The notes beneath the pieces were generated by a model. That model was not told the DNA's origin and searched no databases. It saw nothing but the letters and a program-made list of their open reading frames with translations. The translations under genes and the position numbers were made by a program. Below are positions 34,577-46,628 of a stretch of DNA of 64,000 nucleotides, piece after piece. Origin of the DNA: JAGDVO01 sp964590075 [NCBI: uncultured Aquificales bacterium] (lineage in GTDB: Bacteria; Thermosulfidibacterota; Thermosulfidibacteria; Thermosulfidibacterales); the NCBI GenBank assembly GCA_964590075.1, contig CAZPXS010000003.1, positions 131,185 through 195,184 on the forward strand, in the 5' to 3' direction. How positions within the stretch are numbered: position 1 is the first letter of the stretch; every line of letters begins with the position of its first letter.

Positions 34577-35779
34577 ATGGATAAGTTAAGTGAACTCCTA
34601 TCTAAGTATATAACCTTTGTACCTGCTGAGGAAGTTAAATCGAGACTGGAAAGACTCTTTGAATCTATGGATTGTGATCTAGCAATCTTAGGTTATCCAC
34701 CTGACATATACTACTTTACCGGGACAAAACAGGAAGGATGGCTACTAGCTACAAAGGATAAAAAGGCTGTATTCTGTTGTATAAAAAGCCCAAGCAGGGC
34801 AAAGATTGAAACTCCCATAGAAGTAGTACCGATAAAGAGCCTAAAAGATCTACCCAAGGTAGTATCGGATATGGGTATCACTTACGAGAGTATAGGTACC
34901 GAAAAGGATGTGCTTAGTTGGGAAGTTGTAAATAGACTGGGTGAACTCTTTAAATCGGAGGTAAGGAATATATCAACAACGGTAAGAGAAATAAAGGCTG
35001 TAAAAAGTAAATGGGAGATAGAAATACTAAAAAAATCCGCAGAGATTGTAAAGAAAGGATACGAAGTCTTTAAAGAAAACTTAAGAGAGGGGATAAGCGA
35101 AATAGAACTACAGGCACTATGCCTATATGAGATGAGAAAGATGGGACACGAAGCTGGTGAATATATGAGAGGGGGGAGGATGGATGGCTTTCTCGGCTAT
35201 ATAATCTCAGGCATAGCAGGAGCTATACCGAGTTACGCCAACGCTCCACTACAAGGGATAGGTCTATCACCGGCTATACCAACAGGCCCATCCTTTAAGA
35301 GGATAGAAAGAGGGGAATCTGTCATGTTCGACTTCTTCGGTACATACATGGGTTACCTTGTGGATATGTCAAGGACAGGTGGTCTAAATCCACTACCAAG
35401 AGAAATATGTGAGGCTCACGCTATAACAAAGGACATCCACGCATGGCTAAGAGAAAACCTTAAAGCAGGGGTTGATGCCCTTGATGTGTATAACGGGATA
35501 ATTTCGATAGTTGAAAAAACCGACTACAAGGACTATTTTATGGGATATGGTGAGTTAAAGGTAAACTTTATAGGACATGGGGTGGGAGTTGAAATTAACG
35601 AATACCCATTTATAGCAAGAGGGTTATCTATGGAACTCAAAGAGAACATGGTTGTTGCTATAGAGCCTAAGTTTCTAATACCGGGAATAGGAGCGGTAGG
35701 GTTGGAAAATACCTATCTAATAACCGAAAAGGGTGGTTTGGTTCTAACTGATGCCGAGGAGGAACTATTTGTAAAGTAA
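34577..35779 (+). CDS. M24 family metallopeptidase (Xaa-Pro aminopeptidase/dipeptidase-like)
   Basis: 400 residues: an N-terminal creatinase-like domain (1-150) then a pita-bread catalytic domain. Metal ligands are in [19 protein letters not shown] (two Asp), [13 protein letters not shown] (His), VVAIEPKFL (Glu) and [11 protein letters not shown] (Glu), so the dinuclear site is complete. It likely removes residues N-terminal to proline or cleaves X-Pro dipeptides. AAAGGAGG precedes ATG. First gene of a plus-strand run continuing to eno; 22 bp before htpX. Confidence 0.9.
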   Translation: MDKLSELLSKYITFVPAEEVKSRLERLFESMDCDLAILGYPPDIYYFTGTKQEGWLLATKDKKAVFCCIKSPSRAKIETPIEVVPIKSLKDLPKVVSDMGITYESIGTEKDVLSWEVVNRLGELFKSEVRNISTTVREIKAVKSKWEIEILKKSAEIVKKGYEVFKENLREGISEIELQALCLYEMRKMGHEAGEYMRGGRMDGFLGYIISGIAGAIPSYANAPLQGIGLSPAIPTGPSFKRIERGESVMFDFFGTYMGYLVDMSRTGGLNPLPREICEAHAITKDIHAWLRENLKAGVDALDVYNGIISIVEKTDYKDYFMGYGELKVNFIGHGVGVEINEYPFIARGLSMELKENMVVAIEPKFLIPGIGAVGLENTYLITEKGGLVLTDAEEELFVK

Positions 35780-35801
35780 GAGTCTCGAGGAGGTAGAAGC
35801 G

Positions 35802-36671
35802 ATGACTAGTCAAATAAAGACATTCATATTTCTAACTATTCTCACGGTGATACTTATACTACTTGGATCAATGATAGGGGGTAAAAATGGTCTAATAATA
35901 GCAACTATACTTTCGCTAGTTATGAACCTCGTAGCCTATTATTTTAGCGATAAGATAGTACTTGGTATGTATGGAGCAAAGGAGGTTAGTGAACAGGAAG
36001 CTCCAGGGTTATACAGAATAGTTAGATATCTCGCACAAAGAGCTAATCTACCTATGCCGAGAATATACATAATCCCAGCCGAAGAGCCAAACGCCTTTGC
36101 CACCGGAAGAAATCCAGAAAACGCAGTAGTTGCTGTAACCGCAGGATTACTGAAGTTACTGAATGAAGAAGAACTAATGGGTGTTATAGCCCATGAGCTC
36201 GCACACATAAAAAACAGGGATATACTCTTACAAACTGTTACGGCTACAATAGTTGGAGCGATAACCTTCATAGCAGAAATGGGAAGATTATCGATATTCT
36301 TCGGTGGAATCGGTAGAGACGAGGATGAACGTAATAATCCCTTGGCTATGATATTCTTCATAATTATGCTTATAGTTTTACCTATCGCCGCAACTATGAT
36401 CCAACTTGCAATATCAAGATCCAGAGAGTACCTTGCCGATGAGGTAGGTGCAAAAATATGTGGTAACCCCTTATATCTCGCAAACGCCCTTAAAAAGATC
36501 AACGATTATATAACTCAAGGTGTCACAATGAACGTTAATCCCGCAACAGCTCATATGTTTATAGTTAATCCCCTAAGTGGAGAAAAACTCATGAGTATAT
36601 TTTCCACCCATCCACCTATAGAGGATAGGATAAGAAGATTATTAGAAATGGCAAAAAGAGGAAGATATTAG
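35802..36671 (+). CDS. htpX: HtpX-like M48 membrane metalloprotease
   Basis: 289 residues. Two hydrophobic segments at the N-terminus (about 7-25 and 30-48), zinc motif HELAH (131-135) in [13 protein letters not shown], two more hydrophobic segments, then [11 protein letters not shown] providing the third ligand. The C-terminal [14 protein letters not shown] is typical of HtpX. It degrades damaged membrane proteins at the cytoplasmic membrane, complementing ClpB and ClpP in this window. GAGGAGG precedes ATG, and the stop shares one base with the next start. Confidence 0.95.
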   Translation: MTSQIKTFIFLTILTVILILLGSMIGGKNGLIIATILSLVMNLVAYYFSDKIVLGMYGAKEVSEQEAPGLYRIVRYLAQRANLPMPRIYIIPAEEPNAFATGRNPENAVVAVTAGLLKLLNEEELMGVIAHELAHIKNRDILLQTVTATIVGAITFIAEMGRLSIFFGGIGRDEDERNNPLAMIFFIIMLIVLPIAATMIQLAISRSREYLADEVGAKICGNPLYLANALKKINDYITQGVTMNVNPATAHMFIVNPLSGEKLMSIFSTHPPIEDRIRRLLEMAKRGRY

Positions 36672-37693
36672 TGATAGAAAAATTATCCAATATCATTCCA
36701 GAACTGACTAAAAAAGAGCATGAATTAACAGTTAAAGAAAAAGAAGCCCTTTACGATGCATTATTAAAAACCGCCGATTTTATGAGAAGAGCAAGAATAA
36801 TACCATATCTCGATAACCTGATAACATGGTTTTTAACCTTCTGTTACCTAGAAAGACAGGGTATCAAAAAACCAAGTCCAGAAACCCTCTTTAGAGCCTA
36901 TGATCTAATCCCAAAGGAAATCGCCAATATAAACAAACTCAAACAGGCAATCGAAACCCCAAAGATATTGAGAATGATGAAAATAAAGATATCTAAAATA
37001 ATAGATGAAGTTGAAAGTATTTTAAGAGAAACTGAAGAGAAACTAAAAAAAGTTATCACAAAGATTTCTGGCAAGGAAAAGTTAGAATTACATGAAATAG
37101 AAGAAATAAGAAGTATTTTACTTGAAGCACAAACAAAAATTACAGAAAAATTAAAACTGATACTTGAAAGGCTAGAAACTTTAGCTCCTGAAATCGAAAC
37201 AGAAGCAGATGAAACGCCAATTTTTTGTTTGAGCTTCAAATTATTTCAAAACATACTAAGAAGAGCCATAACAAGAAAAAAGGAAGTAAAAACACCTTAT
37301 GTTCTTGTCGGAATTAAGATAAAAAACTATTATACAGATTTAAAAGAAAATTTAGATAAAGCTAATCTATTAGATTTTTTAAACAAGTTTTCAGGGATTT
37401 TAAAAGGAGAGTTAAGAACTCAGGATCTAATATCCTTTAACGACGGAGTGTTTTATATACTACTTAGTAATATCGAACTAAAGAATGCTATCAATGTGGT
37501 TAATCGTTTATTAGACACACTTAAGGCTTTGATACCAGACCCAAAGTTCGAACTTGGCATAGCTATGGTTGAGATACACGAGGATGACGAGTTATCCTCT
37601 TTACTTTCAAGACTCGTAAAGGTAATTGCAATTACGGACACTTTAGACGGTGACGTTATGAGGACTGAACTTGATCTTAACGTGTGGAGGTGA
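36671..37693 (+). CDS. Helical protein with a degenerate GGDEF domain
   Basis: 340 residues, GTG start overlapping the htpX stop by one base. Residues 1-180 are helical and charged, with a coiled coil about 105-175. From about 205 the pattern resembles a diguanylate cyclase domain: VLVGIKIKNYY, then RTQDLISFNDGVFYILL, then LGIAMVEIHED. The RxxD inhibitory site is kept (Arg249-Asp252), but the GGDEF signature is replaced by NDGVF (257-261), so cyclase activity is not expected. It could be a c-di-GMP receptor or a structural remnant. The only intact GGDEF protein here is at 46629-47942, with a similar helical N-terminus. Linked to htpX upstream and ubiD three bases downstream. Confidence 0.65.
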   Translation: MIEKLSNIIPELTKKEHELTVKEKEALYDALLKTADFMRRARIIPYLDNLITWFLTFCYLERQGIKKPSPETLFRAYDLIPKEIANINKLKQAIETPKILRMMKIKISKIIDEVESILRETEEKLKKVITKISGKEKLELHEIEEIRSILLEAQTKITEKLKLILERLETLAPEIETEADETPIFCLSFKLFQNILRRAITRKKEVKTPYVLVGIKIKNYYTDLKENLDKANLLDFLNKFSGILKGELRTQDLISFNDGVFYILLSNIELKNAINVVNRLLDTLKALIPDPKFELGIAMVEIHEDDELSSLLSRLVKVIAITDTLDGDVMRTELDLNVWR

Positions 37694-37695
37694 TT

Positions 37696-40414
<2,719 letters not shown>

Positions 40415-40427
40415 CGCTAATAAAATC

Positions 40428-40451
40428 GCCGGAAGGGCTCATCCTTCCGGC
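40428..40451. terminator. Bidirectional hairpin terminator between eno and metF
   Basis: Perfect 9-bp GC-rich stem GCCGGAAGG / CCTTCCGGC with a 6-nt loop (GCTCAT). CTTCTTATCTTT follows on the plus strand and GATTTTATT on the minus strand, so U-runs are imperfect both ways. The right arm is made of the last codons of metF, and the metF stop lies in the loop. Confidence 0.75.
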
Positions 40452-41314
40452 CTTCTTATCTTTAGTCCTTCCAGTATTCTGTCCACAGATTCATTAGTGT
40501 TTAAAGTGTAAAAGTGTAGAGCTTTTACACCATTTCTTATAAGATCCTCACATTGATTTATAGCATACTCAATCCCTATATTCTTAATAGCATCAGGATC
40601 ATCCTTATGTTGTTCAAGGAGTCTCAATAAACCTGTAGGAATCTTAGCTCCGCATAATTCAGTAAAACGAATTATCTGACTATAGCTACTTATCGGCATT
40701 ATTCCCGGAATTATCGGAATAGCTATACCCGCTTTTTGAGCTCTTTCCACAAAATCATAAAAATAGCTATTATCAAAAAATAGCTGGGTTATGATAAAGT
40801 GTGCTCCCTTATCAACCTTAAACTTTAGATAGTAAATATCCTCCTCTATACTCTTCGATTCCAGATGACCCTCTGGATAACCAGCAACACCTATACAGAA
40901 ATGGTTAAACTTTGAGGCAAGCTCCACCAGCTGCCAGGCATAGGAAAAATACTCCTCCCTCTCATCCCTCACATAATCCCTAGGAATATCTCCTCTCAGA
41001 GCTAACAGATTCTCTATACCCTCCCTCATAAGGAGAGCGAGAGTTTCCCTCAGCTTTCTAACAGGAGTTGATATACAGGTTAGATGGGTAACAACTGTAA
41101 AACCCTGGTTCTTTAAATCGATTGAAAGCTCTATACTCTTATCATGGGTAGAACCACCAGCTCCATAGGTAACAGAAACAAAATCTGGATTCCATTTTTT
41201 CAGATTATTCACGGTCTTCCAGAATAAAGGCCAATTCTCCTCCTTCTTAGGCGGGAAGAATTCAAAAGATAAAACTATCTCCCTAGATGACTTTAAAATG
41301 TCACAAACCTTCAT
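40439..41314 (-). CDS. metF: 5,10-methylenetetrahydrofolate reductase
   Basis: 291 residues. FEFFPPKKEENW near the N-terminus, VSVTYGAGGSTHDKS, THLTCIS, ALRGDIPRD, GVAGYPEGH and ITQLFFDNSYFYDF are standard MetF motifs for FAD and folate binding. It supplies 5-methyl-THF for methionine synthesis or C1 metabolism. It is the last gene of the long minus-strand run from the diguanylate cyclase and overlaps the HisC-like gene by 14 bp. Its final codons form one arm of the terminator hairpin. Confidence 0.95.
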   Translation of the reverse strand: MKVCDILKSSREIVLSFEFFPPKKEENWPLFWKTVNNLKKWNPDFVSVTYGAGGSTHDKSIELSIDLKNQGFTVVTHLTCISTPVRKLRETLALLMREGIENLLALRGDIPRDYVRDEREEYFSYAWQLVELASKFNHFCIGVAGYPEGHLESKSIEEDIYYLKFKVDKGAHFIITQLFFDNSYFYDFVERAQKAGIAIPIIPGIMPISSYSQIIRFTELCGAKIPTGLLRLLEQHKDDPDAIKNIGIEYAINQCEDLIRNGVKALHFYTLNTNESVDRILEGLKIRRPEG

Positions 41315-42188
41315 CTACCCAACTCCCAATATTTTTTATTAACTCTGAATTGTAAGTCATATCGGATATGTACAATATCAAGAAATTATCAAAATTAGAA
41401 CAATAGAGTCTATCCACCTTAAAACCTCTACTTTCAAGCTTATCATTAAGGGCATTTAAAACCTCATGATACTTAACCAAAATATAGTTTGATTTAGACT
41501 CAAAAACCTTAAAGCCTAGATTAAATAACTCCAATGCAACCCGTTTTCTCTCATTAATAAGACAAGTTCTTTTATTTCTAACATCATTTATAGCATCAAT
41601 TAGAAATCTCAACTTTTGTTCAATATCGTTTCCAACTTTAAAATTAAACTTTGTAGACAAAGCATTTATAAGTTCGCTATTTCCTATTAAAAGGCAGGGA
41701 GAATTAGAAATTTTTTCTACCATAGGATTGAATCTAAGTACCATAACACTTTTAAGTTCCAAAAACTCCTCCTCGTAAAACACATCCTCCACAAGATCAA
41801 CAAAGGTTTCATCTATCAGTATATAGGCCTCCCTACTATCCACCAGTCTTATAAGAGCCTTCAGTCTATCCCTATCCAGGTAAAAACCACTAGGTGGTAG
41901 TGGATTTTGAATGAAGATAAGGTCCTTCTCCTCTATAAGATAGCCAACCTCACCCACACACAACCTGAAAGATTCCTCTTCCCTCAATTCCATAAAGCCA
42001 ATATCGCAGGACAAATCCTTTATGAAATTATAAAGTCTAAGTGTAGTAGGGTAGGGTATAACTATCCTCTTTATCTTCCATAGACTCGAAATAGCCTCAA
42101 AAAGTGTCTTAAAACCATCTAGAAAGGTAACGTTCGAATTTTTAAGCCCAAAAAGTTTACATATACTTTCCAAGCTATGATATATCAT
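41301..42188 (-). CDS. HisC/CobD-like fold protein lacking the PLP lysine
   Basis: 295 residues, shorter than HisC (about 350). The aminotransferase class I/II outline is visible: IFIQNPLPPSGFYLD (95-101 corresponds to NPNNPTG), AYILIDETFVDLVED (Asp126, matching DEAY), then VLRFNPMVEKIS where HisC has VLRTLSKAYGLAG. Met156 occupies the position of the Schiff-base lysine, and SKxxGLAG is absent; the terminal KSNYILVKY resembles the HisC C-terminal SxANFxL segment. Activity as a PLP enzyme is therefore unlikely unless an alternative lysine (for example Lys159) serves. ATGA overlap with mltG and 14-bp overlap with metF show it is maintained in the operon. Function unknown. Confidence 0.65.
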   Translation of the reverse strand: MIYHSLESICKLFGLKNSNVTFLDGFKTLFEAISSLWKIKRIVIPYPTTLRLYNFIKDLSCDIGFMELREEESFRLCVGEVGYLIEEKDLIFIQNPLPPSGFYLDRDRLKALIRLVDSREAYILIDETFVDLVEDVFYEEEFLELKSVMVLRFNPMVEKISNSPCLLIGNSELINALSTKFNFKVGNDIEQKLRFLIDAINDVRNKRTCLINERKRVALELFNLGFKVFESKSNYILVKYHEVLNALNDKLESRGFKVDRLYCSNFDNFLILYISDMTYNSELIKNIGSWVDEGL

Positions 42189-43210
42189 CTCTCCCTACCC
42201 TTTATGAATCTTTCTACCGCCATATTATGGGTCCTTAGATCTTTTGAAAAAAAGTGACTTCCGTTTCCCATAGATACAAAGTACAGATAATCTGTCTTTA
42301 AAGGCTTGATTGTGGCTCTCACTGCTTCTAAACCTGGATTACATATGGGTGTAGGTGGTAAGCCTGGGTATAGGTAGGTATTATAGGGAGAATCTACCGA
42401 AAGATCACTTTTCTTTAAATTACCGTTAAAGTAACCTCCGTTATCCAATTTTATAGCGTATATTACGGTAGGATCAGCCTGTAAAGGCATACCGATCTTT
42501 AAACGGTTGTAAAACACACCAGCTATAACTGGCATTTCCCTAGCATCGTATGTTTCCTTCTGTACTATGGAAGCTATTATTAATGTATCGTAAAAGGAAC
42601 TTCTATCCCTAAATTCTGGTAGTATCAACCTTGTAAACCTCCTCACCATCCTATCGGCTATTACATCCGGTGGAAGCCCATCGGAAAAATAGTAGGTCGA
42701 AGGCGCAAGATAACCCTCCAAAGTAAGACCAGGTAACTTATATCGATTTAATATCTCTTCCGCCTTAGCCCTATCAAAGACGGTCTGTAAAAATGCCTTT
42801 CTGTCTTTAATAATACCCTCATTTTCGAGTAAATCAGCGATCTCAAAGGAATCTAAACCCTCAGGTATTATAACCTTTTTCAACCCCTTAAGATGTAATC
42901 TACCGATTATTGAAATCAGGTTATCCTTATATGTGACACAAAAAGTAACCGGCATAATGTTTCTTTCAACACCCACTATTTTCATATATAACAGAGCTAA
43001 GGTTCTGTTTCTTACCAGACCTTTACTTTCCAAAATATTTATCACTTCACCGGCATTACTACCTTCATCAACGTTAATACAAACACTCCTGCCAAGAGGA
43101 AACACGAGTACGTAAAGAATATAAAAAAAGGAGATTATCAAGAATAGTAAAAGTGCAAATATAAGTCTATTCTCTTTTACGCCATAGAACCTCAATAGGT
43201 ATCTTTTCAA
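42185..43210 (-). CDS. mltG: Endolytic transglycosylase MltG (YceG-like)
   Basis: About 341 residues from TTG 43210, which has GAGGGAG seven bases upstream; the frame is open to 43294 but only inside der. One transmembrane helix follows the start (LIFALLLFLIISFFYILYV), then a LysM-like region (INVDEGSNAGEVINIL) and the YceG domain: LEGYLAPSTYYF, SIVQKETYDAREMPVIAGVFYNRL with the catalytic Glu, ADPTVIYA, and SPYNTYLYPGLPPTPICNPG. It cuts nascent glycan strands at the inner membrane. It overlaps der by 44 bp. Confidence 0.93.
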   Translation of the reverse strand: MKRYLLRFYGVKENRLIFALLLFLIISFFYILYVLVFPLGRSVCINVDEGSNAGEVINILESKGLVRNRTLALLYMKIVGVERNIMPVTFCVTYKDNLISIIGRLHLKGLKKVIIPEGLDSFEIADLLENEGIIKDRKAFLQTVFDRAKAEEILNRYKLPGLTLEGYLAPSTYYFSDGLPPDVIADRMVRRFTRLILPEFRDRSSFYDTLIIASIVQKETYDAREMPVIAGVFYNRLKIGMPLQADPTVIYAIKLDNGGYFNGNLKKSDLSVDSPYNTYLYPGLPPTPICNPGLEAVRATIKPLKTDYLYFVSMGNGSHFFSKDLRTHNMAVERFIKGRER

Positions 43211-44474
43211 AACCAAGCTCCCTCGCCAACTGTTTTTCAAAATACCTCTTATAGGACTCGTCCAGTTCCTCTGGAAAGTTTGCAAAAACCACAAAAGAAG
43301 GAGGTCTTACCTCAACCTGTGTCCCGTAGTAAACCTTTATAGGTTTCCCACTTTTAACATGGGGATGGAATCTAGAAACTATCCTCTCTATAGCCCTATT
43401 CACAATGGATGTCTTTACTCTTGTTCCACTAAGCCTATAGAGTTCCTTAATCTCCGGTATTAACTTATTAACGTTTTTTCCTGTGAGAGCGCTTATAGGT
43501 ATAACAGGAGCCTCCTCCGGAATAAAGTATAGCTCATTTTTTACATTTAGGATTAACTCCTTTTCACTTCCCTTATATAGGTCTATCTTATTAAGAGCTA
43601 CTATAATCGGCTTCTTTTCTTTAATTATAAGACCAGCTATCTTTTTGTCCTGATCAGTAACCTGTTCCAAAGAATCTATCAGAAGTACAACGATATCCGA
43701 TCTTCTTATACTATCGACGGTCCTTGTTATAGTATAGGCTTCCAATTTACTTGAAACTCTACTTTTCCTTCTTAGACCAGCTGTATCTATAAAGATGTAT
43801 CTTTCACCCTTTAATTCTACCAGAACATCCACAGCATCTCTTGTGGTTCCAGGGATATCACTAACGATCACCCTTTTGGCTCCTAAAATCCTGTTTATAA
43901 GTGATGACTTACCAACGTTAGGCCTTCCTACAAAAGCTACCTTGGGGACATCACTAAAATCAACTCCTATATCCCCCTCATCCTCAGAACCCAAGTATTC
44001 AACGATGTTATCAAGGAGATCTCCAAATCCTATCTTATGGGCTGAGGATATAAAAAGGACCTTTTCAAAACCAAGAGAGTAAAATTCCTGTGCATTCATC
44101 TCTATCGCTTCGTTATCGCACTTATTGACGACCAAAATCACATTCTTATCCGTTCTTCTCAGCCAATCTGCTATACTCTTATCCAAAGGGTGAAGGCCTT
44201 CTATAGCATCTACAAAAAAGAGTACCAGATCGGCTTCCTCTATCGCGTAATCGACCTGTTCCTTTATCTGAGCCTCTATCTCACCACCCTCTTCAACTAT
44301 ACCACCAGTATCAATGAGTATAGCTTTCCTACCAAGTATATCAACAACTGCTTCTACTCTATCCCTTGTAACACCCTTATCGGGTGAAACGATCGCCTTT
44401 CTGTATCCAACCATTCTGTTGAAAAAAGTCGATTTGCCAACGTTTGGCCTACCAACTATAACGATCTTTCTCAT
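43167..44474 (-). CDS. der: Ribosome biogenesis GTPase Der (EngA)
   Basis: 435 residues with two consecutive GTPase domains: GRPNVGKSTFFNRM (7-20) with DTGG and NKCD, and GRPNVGKSSLINRI (about 183-196) with DIPGTTRD, DTAGLRRKSR and NKIDLY, followed by a C-terminal KH-like domain. It assists 50S subunit maturation. It overlaps nusB upstream by four bases and mltG downstream. Confidence 0.97.
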   Translation of the reverse strand: MRKIVIVGRPNVGKSTFFNRMVGYRKAIVSPDKGVTRDRVEAVVDILGRKAILIDTGGIVEEGGEIEAQIKEQVDYAIEEADLVLFFVDAIEGLHPLDKSIADWLRRTDKNVILVVNKCDNEAIEMNAQEFYSLGFEKVLFISSAHKIGFGDLLDNIVEYLGSEDEGDIGVDFSDVPKVAFVGRPNVGKSSLINRILGAKRVIVSDIPGTTRDAVDVLVELKGERYIFIDTAGLRRKSRVSSKLEAYTITRTVDSIRRSDIVVLLIDSLEQVTDQDKKIAGLIIKEKKPIIVALNKIDLYKGSEKELILNVKNELYFIPEEAPVIPISALTGKNVNKLIPEIKELYRLSGTRVKTSIVNRAIERIVSRFHPHVKSGKPIKVYYGTQVEVRPPSFVVFANFPEELDESYKRYFEKQLARELGFEKIPIEVLWRKRE

Positions 44475-44914
44475 TCGCCTTTATTCTCCCCATTCTCCCT
44501 AGTTAAACCTTCCCTAACAAACCTCCCCAAAAGGCCATTTATAAACTTCGCACTTAAAGGATTGGAAAACTTGTTAGCAATCTTTAAAGCTTCACTTATA
44601 GCTATTTCCTCTGGTATGTGATTATAAATCATATCAAAGAGAGCCATCCTTAGTATTATTCTATCGGATAACTGGATCCTCTCAGGCGGATACTCGCTGT
44701 ACTTATCTATTATGCTGTCGAGAAAATCTACACAACTAACTATCTCCTTGGCCCTCTCCCTAAGTGCCTTGATATATCTATTGTTCTTGTTTTTCAAAAA
44801 TCCATCTAGAATCTCATCAATCGTAGTATGTCCCTTCTGTACCTCGTACTGGTAGAGTATCATAAATAAAAGATGCCTAAAAACACTTCTATGCTTCTTC
44901 TTAACCTGCCTCAT
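44471..44914 (-). CDS. nusB: Transcription antitermination factor NusB
   Basis: 147 residues, all-helical. RSVFRHLLFMILYQYEV at the N-terminus, DRIILRMALFDMIY, and PEEIAISEALKIANKFSNPLSAKFINGLLGR at the C-terminus are the NusB core. It works with NusE/S10 in rRNA antitermination. ribH-nusB is a widespread gene pair. No good Shine-Dalgarno is visible before ATG 44914; the spacer after ribH is AT-rich. Confidence 0.95.
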   Translation of the reverse strand: MRQVKKKHRSVFRHLLFMILYQYEVQKGHTTIDEILDGFLKNKNNRYIKALRERAKEIVSCVDFLDSIIDKYSEYPPERIQLSDRIILRMALFDMIYNHIPEEIAISEALKIANKFSNPLSAKFINGLLGRFVREGLTRENGENKGE

Positions 44915-44939
44915 ATTAAATATTAAAAAACCTCTAAAG

Positions 44940-45398
44940 TTAGGATATTTGTCTCATAAGATTGGCCATCTCTATAGCAGCCATAGCCGCCTGAAATCCC
45001 TTATTACCAGCCTTTGTACCAGCCCTCTCTATAGCCTGCTCAAGATTATCAGCCGTAATAACCCCGAAGATCACCGGTTTACCAACCTCAAGACTAACCT
45101 GAGCTACACCTTTTGCCACTTCACTACTTACATACTCAAAGTGAGGTGTAGCCCCTCTTATAACCGCAGCCAAACATATAACCGCATCGTGATCCTTAGC
45201 GACCAATTTAGCAACAACCGGTATCTCAAAAGCGCCAGGAACCTTATAAACTGATATGTTATCACTACTCACGCCATGCCTTACAAGGCAGTCAACAGCC
45301 CCCTCGAGAAGTTTACCTGTTATCAAATCGTTAAATCTACTGACAACAATTGCAAATCTTAACCCCTCACCGGATAATTTACCCTCAAATACCCTCAT
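44940..45398 (-). CDS. ribH: 6,7-dimethyl-8-ribityllumazine synthase
   Basis: About 152 residues; ATG 45398 is preferred over the adjacent ATG 45401 because GGGAGG is then five bases away. [45 protein letters not shown] (with the catalytic His) and [17 protein letters not shown] are canonical. It forms the icosahedral lumazine synthase that makes the riboflavin precursor. Nine to twelve bases after ribBA. Confidence 0.97.
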   Translation of the reverse strand: MRVFEGKLSGEGLRFAIVVSRFNDLITGKLLEGAVDCLVRHGVSSDNISVYKVPGAFEIPVVAKLVAKDHDAVICLAAVIRGATPHFEYVSSEVAKGVAQVSLEVGKPVIFGVITADNLEQAIERAGTKAGNKGFQAAMAAIEMANLMRQIS

Positions 45399-45410
45399 CA
45401 TAACCTCCCT

Positions 45411-46613
45411 CTATAACATATGTCCCAACTTATCCCTCTTACAGGATAGGTACCTTTCGTTATACTGGTTTGGCTCTATGATAATAGGAACTCTCTCCAC
45501 TATCTCAAGGTCGTATCCCTTTAAGCCAACTATTTTCTTAGGGTTATTCGTCAACAGTCTTATCTTTCTAACACCAAGATCCAGTAATATCTGGGCACCC
45601 ACTCCGTAATCTCTAAGATCAGGTGGGAACCCTAACTTCAAGTTAGCCTCCACAGTATCGTAACCTCTATCCTGCAGGTGGTAAGCCTTTATCTTATTAG
45701 CAAGCCCAATCCCTCTTCCCTCCTGCGATAGGTAGACTATAACTCCCTTTCCCTCTTTAGCTATCATCTCCATAGATCTATGTAGCTGGGATCCACAATC
45801 ACACCTTAAGGAATGAAAAACATCACCCGTAAGACACTGGGAGTGCATCCTGACAAGCACAGGCTCATTCTCCCTTATCTCACCCATAACCAGTGCGACA
45901 TGAATGTTGTTATCCACCTCGCTATCATAGGCTATCAACTTGAATATACCATAGGGAGTGGGTAAAGTTGCCTCGGCCACTCTTTTTACAAGCCTTTCAT
46001 GTTTTAGTCTATACCTTATCAGATCCGCTATACTTATTATCTTCATGTCAAATTTTTTGGCTATCTCGATAAGTTGAGGTAACCTTGCCATAGTACCATC
46101 CTCATTCATTATCTCACAGATAACAGCGGCAGGGTAAAGTCCAGCCAATCTAACCAAATCTATGGAACCTTCAGTATGGCCAGCTCTCTTCAAAACTCCT
46201 CCCTTTCTAGCCCTAAGCGGGAAAATATGCCCTGGTCTTACAAGGTCTTCCGGTTTGGTATTGGGATCTATAGCTACCTTTATAGTATGAGCCCTATCAT
46301 AGGCAGAGATTCCTGTCGTTATACCATATCTTGCATCTATGGAAACGGTAAAGGCGGTACCATGTAGAGCATCACCATCCTGAACCATAAGAGGAAGATT
46401 AAGTTCATCACACCTTTCTGGAGTGAGAGCAAGACATATCAAGCCTCTCCCATATTTAGCCATAAAATTGATAGCCTCAGGTGTAACCTTTTCAGCAGCC
46501 ATAACAAAGTCACCCTCATTCTCTCTATCCTCATCATCGACCATTATAACCATCTTACCCTGCCTTATGTCCTCTATAGCCTCCTCTATTGTGTTAAGCT
46601 TAAAATCCCCCAT
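45411..46613 (-). CDS. ribBA: Bifunctional DHBP synthase / GTP cyclohydrolase II
   Basis: 400 residues. Residues 1-200 are 3,4-dihydroxy-2-butanone-4-phosphate synthase ([30 protein letters not shown]). Residues 205-400 are GTP cyclohydrolase II, with the zinc cysteines Cys260, Cys271 and Cys273 in [18 protein letters not shown] and the catalytic [11 protein letters not shown]. It provides both starting compounds of riboflavin synthesis. No FMN riboswitch is possible in the 15-bp gap upstream, so expression depends on read-through from the diguanylate cyclase gene. GGGAGG precedes ATG. Confidence 0.97.
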   Translation of the reverse strand: MGDFKLNTIEEAIEDIRQGKMVIMVDDEDRENEGDFVMAAEKVTPEAINFMAKYGRGLICLALTPERCDELNLPLMVQDGDALHGTAFTVSIDARYGITTGISAYDRAHTIKVAIDPNTKPEDLVRPGHIFPLRARKGGVLKRAGHTEGSIDLVRLAGLYPAAVICEIMNEDGTMARLPQLIEIAKKFDMKIISIADLIRYRLKHERLVKRVAEATLPTPYGIFKLIAYDSEVDNNIHVALVMGEIRENEPVLVRMHSQCLTGDVFHSLRCDCGSQLHRSMEMIAKEGKGVIVYLSQEGRGIGLANKIKAYHLQDRGYDTVEANLKLGFPPDLRDYGVGAQILLDLGVRKIRLLTNNPKKIVGLKGYDLEIVERVPIIIEPNQYNERYLSCKRDKLGHML

Positions 46614-46628
46614 AATCTACCTCCCAAA

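Noticed and set aside
43211-43294. Longer mltG starting at 43294
   Set aside because: It would lie wholly inside der in another frame; TTG 43210 has a good ribosome binding site and keeps the membrane anchor.
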